Of a stretch of DNA of 64,000 nt, positions 15,968 through 22,785 are shown piece by piece; position 1 is the first letter of the stretch; every line of letters begins with the position of its first letter. Location: NCBI RefSeq assembly GCF_031760065.1, contig NZ_CP134500.1, forward strand, positions 6,200,001 to 6,264,000, given 5' to 3'. Under the pieces are notes generated by a model. That model made no database searches. It was given only the letters and a program-made list of their open reading frames with translations, and was not told the origin of the DNA. The position numbers and the translations under genes were made by a program. Origin of the DNA: Streptomyces durocortorensis (GTDB taxonomy: Bacteria; Actinomycetota; Actinomycetes; Streptomycetales; Streptomycetaceae).

Positions 15968-16188
15968 CTGTCGGCCCTCTTCGTCCTGCCGCGCCCGGTC
16001 CCCTTCCGCCCACCCGCGCGACCGGGTCGGGGGGAGAAGTCCACAGCCGCGGGGGCGACGTTATCAAGAACCGCGCGACCGGCCGGGGTCAGCAGCGTCT
16101 CCGCCGACGCCTTGCGGTGGTCCGGAAAGCCGCCCGCGTCGCACAGCGTCCGCTGGACCCGCTCCACCAGAGCGTCCGCCTCCGGCGC
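15964..16188 (-). pseudogene. Coding frame continuing the cupin regulator after a likely frameshift
   Basis: In this reading frame third-position GC is very high and the translation is protein-like (ADALVERVQRTLCDAGGFPD, then HRKASAETLLTPAGRAVLDN), while the frame of the upstream regulator loses coding bias after about 16190. Joining the two frames needs one base fewer in the run of four G at 16189-16192 (CCCC on the minus strand). The frame ends at 15964 inside an ATGA overlap with the GAP1 start, as expected for a real operon gene. It is either the displaced C terminus of the regulator, a product of +1 frameshifting, or a separate 67-residue protein from GTG 16167 (GGAGG about 11 bases upstream). 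Confidence 0.5.
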
Positions 16189-16771
16189 GGGGCCTGGCCC
16201 GCACGTGCATACGCTCCCCCTGCCGCCCGAACAGGCTGAGCACCTCCACCGGACCTTCCCCCGTGGTGCCGAACCAGTGCGGCAGCCGGGTGTCGAACTC
16301 GGCGGCCTCGCCCGGCCCCAGCACGAGATCGTGGTCGGCCAGCAGTAGCCGCAGGCGGCCGGAGAGGACGTACAGCCACTCGTACCCCTCGTGGGTGCAC
16401 AGGTCGGGGGAGTCCCGGTTCGCGGGCAGCACCATCTTGAACGCCTGGAGCGGGCCGGGCTGGCGGGTCAGCGGCAGCACCGTGTTGCCGTTGACGCTCC
16501 GGGGTGCGGGCCTGATCCGGGGATCGCCGACCTCAGGCGCGCCGACCAGTTCGTCCAGCGGGACCTGGTGGGCCTGGGCGATCGGCAGCAGCAGCTCCAG
16601 GCTGGGGCGGCGCTGCCCGGACTCCAACCGGGACAGGGTGCTCTTGGAGATGCCGGTCGCCTCGGCGATCGCGGTGAGCGACAGCCCCCGCTGCGTACGC
16701 AGCCGGCGCAGCCGGGGACCCACCTCGTCGAGGACCTGGGAGAGCGCGGGCGATTGTTTCATGTCGCCCAT
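16064..16771 (-). CDS. XRE-family regulator with C-terminal cupin domain
   Basis: The first 190 or so residues are a standard XRE-cupin regulator: helix-turn-helix RLRRLRTQRGLSLTAIAEAT then GISKSTLSRLESGQRRPSLE, linker VPLDELVGAP, and a cupin barrel with CTHEGYEWLYVLSGRLRLLL, LGPGEAAEFDTRLPHWFG and VEVLSLFGRQGERMHVRARP. Relatives normally stop just after this point; here the frame runs on for about 45 residues of Gly/Arg-rich, poorly biased sequence to 16064, and the coding signal moves to another frame. Start ATG 16771 (GGCGGG upstream) or ATG 16762. It is divergent from the thioredoxin-reductase-like gene, a frequent pairing, and may control it. Confidence 0.8.
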   Translation of the reverse strand: MGDMKQSPALSQVLDEVGPRLRRLRTQRGLSLTAIAEATGISKSTLSRLESGQRRPSLELLLPIAQAHQVPLDELVGAPEVGDPRIRPAPRSVNGNTVLPLTRQPGPLQAFKMVLPANRDSPDLCTHEGYEWLYVLSGRLRLLLADHDLVLGPGEAAEFDTRLPHWFGTTGEGPVEVLSLFGRQGERMHVRARPRAGGGRSGGAGPADAVRRGRLSGPPQGVGGDAADPGRSRGS

Positions 16772-16793
16772 TCCACCCGCCCGTTGCGGAATC

Positions 16794-16810
16794 GGCAACA
16801 AACGTTGTCC
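16794..16810. promoter_or_regulatory. Imperfect inverted repeat between the cupin regulator and the flavoprotein gene
   Basis: GGCAACAAACGTTGTCC contains ACAA and TTGT arms around ACG with one extra base, and an AT-richer core than its surroundings. It lies 23 bases upstream of the regulator start and 87 bases upstream of the flavoprotein start, a plausible operator for the XRE-cupin protein. Confidence 0.4.
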
Positions 16811-16896
16811 GGTGCCGGAGGCGGATCGCACCCTGTGGGCGGTGCCGGTCGAGGGGGCGGGCACGGGGCAGCACGAGTGGAACGAGAGGGACGGAC

Positions 16897-17892
16897 ATGA
16901 CGGGTTCACGGAACGGTTCACGGAGCGGTTCACTGGCCGGGGCCGAGCGCGGCAGCGACGCCGATGTCGTCGTCATCGGGGCCGGGGCCGGGGGCCTCAA
17001 CGCGGCGCTGGTCCTGGCAAGGGCCCGCCGCCGGGTCGTCGTCGTCGACGCGGGGGCCCCACGCAACGCGCCCTCCGCGCACCTCCAGGGCTTCCTGTCC
17101 CGCGACGGAATGGCGCCGAGCGCGCTCCTGGAGACCGGCCGGGCCGAAGTGGCCGGATACGACGCCGAGTTCATACAGGGGAAGGTCGACGATGTGGAGC
17201 GAGAGGACGGGGGCGGGGTGCCGCGCTTCGCCGTACGGCTGGCCGGCGGGGTCGTGCTCACCGCCCGCCGGGTCGTGGTGGCCACCGGCCTGCGCGACGA
17301 ACTGCCCGACATCCCCGGGGTCCGGGAGCGATGGGGGAAGGACCTGCTGCACTGCCCGTACTGCCACGGCTACGAGGTGCGCGACCAGCCCCTCGGTGTG
17401 CTCGGCACGCACCCGGGCGCTGTCCGCCACGCGCTGCTGCTGCGCCAGTGGTCCGACGACGTCGTGCTGTTCCGGCACGGTCTCGACCTCGCCGACGACG
17501 AGCTAGCTGCCCTGGCCGCACGGGAGGTGCCCGTGGTCGAGGGGACCGTCAAGCGGCTCGTGGTGGAGGACGACCGGCTGCGCGGGGTCGAACTCGTCGA
17601 GGACGGCGGGGTGGCCCGCGCCACGGTCTTCGTCGTGCCGCGCATGGTGCCCCGCGACGGACTGCTGACGGCGCTCGGCTGCGAGCGGGGCGAGGACGGC
17701 TGGATCGCCACCGACCGCTCCGGCCGCACCAGTGTGCCCGGTGTGTGGGCGGTGGGCAATGTCGTCGACCCCCGGGCACTCGTGGTCAGTTCGGCAGGCA
17801 TGGGGTCCGCCGCCGCCTTCGCGCTGAATCACGGACTGGTCGATGAGGACGTCGAGCTGGCGCTCCGGGGCGCCGCCCGGGCCGGGGTCTGA
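16897..17892 (+). CDS. Thioredoxin-reductase-like NAD(P)/FAD oxidoreductase
   Basis: A 331-residue flavoprotein. The FAD-binding Rossmann motif VVVIGAGAGGLNAALVLARA is at residues 24-43, a dithiol CPYC at 153-156 replaces the usual CATC of thioredoxin reductase, and VWAVGNVVDPRALVVSSAGMG near the end is the second FAD motif. The NADPH-binding loop is altered (LGTHPGAVRHALLL rather than a GGGxSA loop), so a different reductant is possible. Similar proteins reduce dithiols or oxidise them in natural-product pathways. GAGAGGGA precedes the ATG. The N-terminal tail is encoded by three near-identical 12-base units. An MFS gene follows 93 bases downstream. Confidence 0.85.
   Translation: MTGSRNGSRSGSLAGAERGSDADVVVIGAGAGGLNAALVLARARRRVVVVDAGAPRNAPSAHLQGFLSRDGMAPSALLETGRAEVAGYDAEFIQGKVDDVEREDGGGVPRFAVRLAGGVVLTARRVVVATGLRDELPDIPGVRERWGKDLLHCPYCHGYEVRDQPLGVLGTHPGAVRHALLLRQWSDDVVLFRHGLDLADDELAALAAREVPVVEGTVKRLVVEDDRLRGVELVEDGGVARATVFVVPRMVPRDGLLTALGCERGEDGWIATDRSGRTSVPGVWAVGNVVDPRALVVSSAGMGSAAAFALNHGLVDEDVELALRGAARAGV
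16904..16936 (+). repeat. Three 12-bp direct repeats at the start of the flavoprotein gene
   Basis: GGTTCACGGAAC, GGTTCACGGAGC and GGTTCACTGG follow one another and encode GSRNGSRSGSL, an N-terminal extension before the FAD motif. This looks like in-frame micro-duplication. Confidence 0.7.
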
Positions 17893-17985
17893 CCCGCGGG
17901 GCAGTCCGGCGGCGCTCCCCAGGGGCTCGCCGCCGTCCCAACCGACCCACTCATGCCCCCCCGGGGCCGCAAGGAAAGACCGGCG

Positions 17986-19446
17986 ATGGATCCCGCCCAG
18001 CCACTGACCGAACCCACCCCGCCCCCTCCACCCCCTTCCTCCCCTCTGCCCCCTTCCTCCACTCCGCCCTCTCCGGCCTCCCCCGCCTCCCCGGCCGGCC
18101 TCGCGTTCGCGATGCTCGCCGTCGTCCAGGCCACGCTGATCTTCACGATCACGCTGATCGCCGTGCCGCTGCCCAGGATCGGCCAGGAGTTCGACCTGAG
18201 TGCGGCGGACCTGGTCCTGGTCAACGCCGCGTACGGGCTGCCCTACAGCGGGCTGCTGCTGTTCGGCGGTCGGCTCGCGGACCGGTACGGCGGCCGGCCG
18301 GTGTTCGTCCTCGGCCTGGTGCTGTTCGGCCTGGCGTCCGTGACGGCCGCGCTGGCCCCCACGTTCGAGGCACTGGTCGCCGTACGGTTCAGCCAGGGCG
18401 TGGGTGCCGCGCTCACCGCCCCGGCGGCCCTGGCGGTGCTGCGCGCGGTCCTCCGCGAACCCGCGGTCTTCGGCCGGGCCATGGCGACCTGGGGCGGGGT
18501 GTCCGTGCTCGGCGCCGCGATCGGCACCCTGGCCTCGGGCGCCGTCACCACCTGGATCTCCTGGCGCTGGATGTTCGCGGTGCCCGTGCTGGTCGCCGTC
18601 CTGGCCCTCGCGGCCACCCGGCTGCTGCTGCCCGCCGGTCCGGCCGACCCGTCGGCGAGTCGGCCGGGACTCGACCCGGTGGGCGCCCTGCTCGCCACCC
18701 TGGGCGTCTCGATCGGCAGCTACGGCCTCATCCTCAGCGGCGACCACTCCTGGGGGTCGGCCCGCGTACTCGGCCCGATCGCCGTAGGCGTCGTCCTGCT
18801 CGCCCTGTTCCTGCTGGCCGAGCGGCGCGTACGGGACCCGCTGCTGCCGCCGGGCTTCACGGTGGAGCCCCGCCGTCTGGTGGGCCTCGTGGGAATCCTG
18901 CTGGCGGCGGCGGGCACCGGCCTGGTGACCTTCCTGCTCTCGCTGTACCTCCAGCAGCAGCAGGACTGGTCGACCCTGGCCACGACCGGTGCCTTCGTTC
19001 CGTTCACCCTCGCCCTGATCGTGGTCAACCGGCTCGCCGGGCCGGCGGTGGGCCGGTACGGGGCGGGTGTGGTCACCATCGCCGGGCTCGTGGGCGGCGC
19101 CGTCGGACTGGCGCTCCTCGCGGGGATCGGCTCCGACACCTCGTACGTCACGGGGCTGCTGCCCGGCGCGGTCCTGCTGGCCGCCGGAACGTCCTTCGTC
19201 TTCTCCGGCTCGACCGTGCTGACCACCTCCAACGTGCCCGCGCACCAGGCCGGACTGGCGGGCGGCGTGATGAACACCGCGATGGAGCTGGGGCCCACGG
19301 TGGGTCTGGCCGCGCTGATGGCGGTGGCCGCGTCGCAGGGCGACCTCGTCGTCGGGTATGCCTGGGCGTTCGGCGCGGGAGCCGTCGTCTACCTGGCCGC
19401 CGCACTCGCGGCGGCCACGGTGGTGCGCCGCCGCGGCAGCGCGTAG
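17986..19446 (+). CDS. MFS transporter, DHA2-like drug/metabolite exporter
   Basis: A 486-residue integral membrane protein of the major facilitator superfamily with about 14 predicted spans, placing it with DHA2-type H+-coupled exporters. The N terminus is a Pro/Ser-rich cytoplasmic tail, then LAFAMLAVVQATLIFTITLI; the loop 2-3 motif GGRLADRYGGRPVFVLG and the motif C-like VSVLGAAIGTLASGAVTTWI with SWRWMFAVPV are present. ATG 17986 follows GGAAAG; an upstream ATG at 17953 would add 11 residues. It follows the flavoprotein gene on the same strand and may share its transcript, so it could export a compound related to that redox protein. Confidence 0.88.
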   Translation: MDPAQPLTEPTPPPPPPSSPLPPSSTPPSPASPASPAGLAFAMLAVVQATLIFTITLIAVPLPRIGQEFDLSAADLVLVNAAYGLPYSGLLLFGGRLADRYGGRPVFVLGLVLFGLASVTAALAPTFEALVAVRFSQGVGAALTAPAALAVLRAVLREPAVFGRAMATWGGVSVLGAAIGTLASGAVTTWISWRWMFAVPVLVAVLALAATRLLLPAGPADPSASRPGLDPVGALLATLGVSIGSYGLILSGDHSWGSARVLGPIAVGVVLLALFLLAERRVRDPLLPPGFTVEPRRLVGLVGILLAAAGTGLVTFLLSLYLQQQQDWSTLATTGAFVPFTLALIVVNRLAGPAVGRYGAGVVTIAGLVGGAVGLALLAGIGSDTSYVTGLLPGAVLLAAGTSFVFSGSTVLTTSNVPAHQAGLAGGVMNTAMELGPTVGLAALMAVAASQGDLVVGYAWAFGAGAVVYLAAALAAATVVRRRGSA

Positions 19447-19757
19447 GGGCGCGGCCCCGGCGACGGGCGTGCCGTCCTCGTGAGGGGGTGGCACCCCCGT
19501 CCTTCCGGCGGGCTTCCGGGCGGAGCCGTCGGGCCACGCCGGAGGAGTTCGTTCGTGCGTACCCGTCGGTGGAGTTCCTCGGTCAGCCGGTCCAGCGTTT
19601 CCGCGCCGAGCGGGTGTTGGCCATCGGCCCTCCCGAACTGGGCTGACGGGGACCCGCCCTTACGTACCGATGGCGCAACAGTCCCCGAACAGCACCCCCC
19701 GACCGGCCGGACGAACCTATGATCGACGCGGCGTCGAGGAGAAACGGGGAGAGCGCT
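19447..19757 (+). other. 311-base intergenic region before the lipoprotein-kinase operon
   Basis: Besides the remnant at 19488-19646 it contains a hairpin GGGGGT-GGC-ACCCCC (about 19484-19498), a weak terminator candidate for the MFS gene, and TATGAT at 19718-19723, a possible -10 box 34 bases before the lipoprotein start. No convincing -35 box is visible. Confidence 0.4.
19488..19646 (+). pseudogene. Gene remnant or short orphan ORF of unknown family
   Basis: The frame from GTG 19488 to TGA 19646 reads protein-like in its second half (ATPEEFVRAYPSVEFLGQPV, then QRFRAERVLAIGPPELG) but has no ribosome site, and the first residues are Arg-rich and unlike a protein start. The frame is open further upstream into the MFS gene. 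I interpret it as the 3' end of a gene whose front was lost. I do not recognise the family. Confidence 0.35.
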
Positions 19758-20579
19758 GTGAACTGTCGGGTGCCGTTACGAAGAGTCCGGTCCGTTCTCC
19801 CCCTGTTGCTTCTGCCTCTCCTGCTCACCGGTTGCACGGCGGACACGGACACCCCCGGGGCCGAGCGCTCCAACGCCCCGGAGGAGTCGGGCCGGAGCAC
19901 CGAGGCCGGGACCGGGCCGTCCGCCGAAGCCCCGTACGCGATCCAACCCGACCCCGCCCGGCTCCCGAAGACCCGGGCGGCCGCGCTCGACCTCATCGGC
20001 CGCGTCATCGCCGACCCCGGCAGCTTCGGACCCGGGGTGGTGAAGCGGAACCCGTACGAGAGCGGACCGGCGACCTGGGCCGTGCTCGGGACGGACTGCG
20101 TCTGGCAGCAGCGCAAGCCCGCCGCCCACGTCCTGGCCACGCTCACCCGGTCCTTCGAGGTGCCCGCCGAAGCGGGCAAGGGGCCGCTGCGCCTCGCCGC
20201 CGTCGTCACCGTCCACCGCACTCGCGAGGACGCGGCCTGGGAGATGGCGGAGTCGATCGAGGAGTCCATGCGCTGCCCCACCCAGCACCTGCGCGCGGGC
20301 GAACGGATCGCCTCCCTGGTCGCGGGCGCGCTCCTCGGCGGCGAGGCGAACCAGAACAACTCCGAGGACTTCCTGAACGAGTCGGGGGAGTACCGGAGTG
20401 CCGAGCTGGGCGGGCCGCACCCCTACGCGTGGCAGCAGGCGCAGGTCCTCCAGTTCACCGTCGCCGTGACCGGCAAGGGGGCGAAGGGCCGCACCGCGCG
20501 GGAGGTCGACACCCTGGTCACCCAGGCGCAGGCCGCCATGCTGGTCCGGCTCGAATCCGCCGTCGAGAAGCAGAGCTGA
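19758..20579 (+). CDS. Lipoprotein upstream of two receptor-like kinases
   Basis: The 273-residue product starts at GTG 19758 behind GGGGAGAG and has a lipoprotein signal RRVRSVLPLLLLPLLLTGC with the anchoring cysteine in LTGC, then an acidic Ser/Thr/Gly linker and a globular domain of about 190 residues. I do not recognise the globular domain; it contains TWAVLGTDCVWQQRKPAAHV, and cysteines in TDCVWQ and SMRCPTQ could form a disulfide outside the membrane. The stop is 9 bases before the first kinase gene, so it is almost certainly an operon partner and could be an accessory ligand-binding or presenting protein. Confidence 0.75.
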   Translation: MNCRVPLRRVRSVLPLLLLPLLLTGCTADTDTPGAERSNAPEESGRSTEAGTGPSAEAPYAIQPDPARLPKTRAAALDLIGRVIADPGSFGPGVVKRNPYESGPATWAVLGTDCVWQQRKPAAHVLATLTRSFEVPAEAGKGPLRLAAVVTVHRTREDAAWEMAESIEESMRCPTQHLRAGERIASLVAGALLGGEANQNNSEDFLNESGEYRSAELGGPHPYAWQQAQVLQFTVAVTGKGAKGRTAREVDTLVTQAQAAMLVRLESAVEKQS

Positions 20580-20588
20580 GGCCGGCCG

Positions 20589-22784
20589 ATGGACGATCTG
20601 CGACCCACCGACCCCGCCCGGATCGGCGGACACCGGCTCCTGGGCCGCCTCGGAGCGGGCGGTATGGGCGTCGTCTACCTCGGACGCACCGACGCCGGGA
20701 CGCTCGCCGCCATCAAGGTGATCCTTCCCGAGTACGCCGGGGACGAGGACTTCCGGACCCGCTTCCGCCGCGAGGCCGAGGCCGCGCGGCGGGTGGACAG
20801 CCCCTGGGCCGTGCGCGTCACCGGAGCGGACACCGAGGCCGAACGGCCCTGGCTGGCAACGGAGTTCGCTCCCGGGCCGACCCTCTCGGACGTCGTCGTC
20901 CAGCGCGGGCCACTGCCCGCGCGCAGCGTCACCGTCCTCGGCGCACTGCTCGCCCGCGCACTGGGCGCGGTGCACGCGGCCGGACTCGTCCACCGCGACG
21001 TCAAGCCGGGCAACGTCCTGCTCACGGCCGACGGGCCCCGGCTGATCGACTTCGGGATCGCCCGCACCGCCGACGCCACCGCGCTGACCGCCACCGGACT
21101 CATCGTCGGCACCCCCGGCTTCCTCCCGCCCGAGCAGGCGTCCGGCGACGGCGCCGGGCCCGCCGGGGACGTCTTCTCGCTCGGCTGCCTCCTCGCCTAC
21201 GCGGCCACCGGGCAGCCGCCCTTCGGCAGCGGCGCGGTCGACGCCCTCCTCTACCGCACCGTGCACGACGCCCCCGACCTGGACGGCATCGACGACCCGG
21301 CACTGCGCCGCCTGCTGGAGCGGTGCCTCGACAAGGACCCGGCGGCGCGCCCGACCGCCGCCGGCCTCGGCACGCTGGTACCGGGGGACGCAACGGGCGG
21401 GGCGAGCGCCGACTGGCTGCCCGAGGACATCGTCCGGATCATCGCGGACCGGTCCGCCGCCCTGCTGGCCCTGCCCGGCATCGACGCCACCGTCTTCGAC
21501 GAACCCGCCCCGCCGCCTCCCGCCCCTGACCGGCGGAGGTTCCTGCTGTACGCGGCGGGCGGCGCGGCGGCCCTCGGCGCGGGAGCCTTCGCCGCCGTAC
21601 GGCTGACCGGGAGCGGCGCCGGGGGCGGCGGGACGGGCGGCGCGTCCGGTGGACGCCGCGTGATCATCGGCGTGCACGCCGACCTGACGGGCCCTCAGGA
21701 AGCGGCCGGGCGGGCCCAGGAGCGCGGTGTGCGCCTCGCCGTCGACCGCTTCAACTCGCTGGACGGCCAGCCCTTCAGGCTCGCCGTGAAGGTCCTCGAC
21801 GACCGGGGGGACCCGGGCCGCTCCGCCCGGGTCGCCGAGGAGTTCGCCCGCGACCCGGAAGTCCTCGCGGTCATCGGCCCCACCGGCGACGCCGCGACAG
21901 GGGCGGCACTCGCCGCGTACGACGAAGCGGCGCTGCCGGTCCTGACGGTGTCGGCCCTCCAGATCACCTTCCCGGCCAGGGTCAACGGCTCCTTCTTCCA
22001 AGCCGCCCCCTCCTACGCGGTCCTCTCGTTCCCCATCGTCCGCCGCCTCCTCCTGCGCCCCGACGTCGAGCGGCTGGGCGTGCTGATCGACCGGTCCGGC
22101 GGGCAGGCCGCGTACCAGGCCGGCTACGCCACGAACCTGATAACGCCAAGCCTCACCACCGGCACCACCCACCCGCGCGTGGTGCCCGCCGGGTCCACCG
22201 AACTCGCTCCGGTCATCGCCGACTTCCTCGACCACCGCAGCGACGCCATCTTCTACGCCGGGGACGCGGCCGGGGCGGCCCGTACCGCCCGCGCCCTTGC
22301 CGCCACCCCCTTCAAGGGCCCGCGTCTGGCCCAGCACACCGCCATGGCACCGGAGTTCCTGGAGCGGGCGGGCAAGTCCGCCGACGGGTGGGAGTTCATC
22401 ACGCCGTTCACCGACGCGAGCGCACCCGCGGCGACCGCGTTCACCGCCGCCCACCGCAAGCGCTTCGGCTCGCCGCCCGCACCCTGGGCCGCCGAGGCGT
22501 ACGACGTCACAGGCCTCGTCGCCCGGGAACTGGCCGCCCTGGCCGACAGCGCCACGAAGAGAGCGACTCCGAGCGGCGGGCCGAGCGCGTCCCCCTCCGG
22601 GGACGGCCGCCCCACCCGCCCGGAGCTCACGGCGGCGATCGCCGCCGCCCGGTACGAAGGCATCTCCCGCACCTACGCGTTCGACAAGGAGGACCAGCAA
22701 CTGGTCGGCCAGGACGCCCACCTGTACCGGGTGGAGGACGGCCGCCACCGCTACCTCGGCCCGGCCCCGAAGCCGAAGAGCTGA
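20589..22784 (+). CDS. Membrane Ser/Thr kinase fused to an extracytoplasmic type I periplasmic-binding domain (copy 1)
   Basis: A 731-residue one-component receptor kinase. The Hanks-type kinase (residues 13-265) has the glycine loop GRLGAGGMGVVYLG, Lys43 in AAIKVI, HRDVKPGN at 135-142, DFG at 154-156 and the activation segment TALTATGLIVGTPGFLPPEQ, so it should be active. A single span follows RRRFLLYAAGGAAALGAGAF at about 316-339. The outside part (357-730) is a type I periplasmic-binding fold of the Leu/Ile/Val-receptor group: VIIGVHADLTGPQ, VIGPTGDAATGAALAAYDEA, and TAFTAAHRKRFGSPPAPWAA with EAYD. Binding of an amino acid or amide could set kinase activity. The next gene is a paralogue beginning 1 base after the stop. 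Confidence 0.88.
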   Translation: MDDLRPTDPARIGGHRLLGRLGAGGMGVVYLGRTDAGTLAAIKVILPEYAGDEDFRTRFRREAEAARRVDSPWAVRVTGADTEAERPWLATEFAPGPTLSDVVVQRGPLPARSVTVLGALLARALGAVHAAGLVHRDVKPGNVLLTADGPRLIDFGIARTADATALTATGLIVGTPGFLPPEQASGDGAGPAGDVFSLGCLLAYAATGQPPFGSGAVDALLYRTVHDAPDLDGIDDPALRRLLERCLDKDPAARPTAAGLGTLVPGDATGGASADWLPEDIVRIIADRSAALLALPGIDATVFDEPAPPPPAPDRRRFLLYAAGGAAALGAGAFAAVRLTGSGAGGGGTGGASGGRRVIIGVHADLTGPQEAAGRAQERGVRLAVDRFNSLDGQPFRLAVKVLDDRGDPGRSARVAEEFARDPEVLAVIGPTGDAATGAALAAYDEAALPVLTVSALQITFPARVNGSFFQAAPSYAVLSFPIVRRLLLRPDVERLGVLIDRSGGQAAYQAGYATNLITPSLTTGTTHPRVVPAGSTELAPVIADFLDHRSDAIFYAGDAAGAARTARALAATPFKGPRLAQHTAMAPEFLERAGKSADGWEFITPFTDASAPAATAFTAAHRKRFGSPPAPWAAEAYDVTGLVARELAALADSATKRATPSGGPSASPSGDGRPTRPELTAAIAAARYEGISRTYAFDKEDQQLVGQDAHLYRVEDGRHRYLGPAPKPKS

Positions 22785-22785
22785 C

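Noticed and set aside
16904..16936. GGTTCACGG repeats as a PHO box
   Set aside because: Period is 12 rather than 11 and the repeats lie inside the coding sequence of the flavoprotein.
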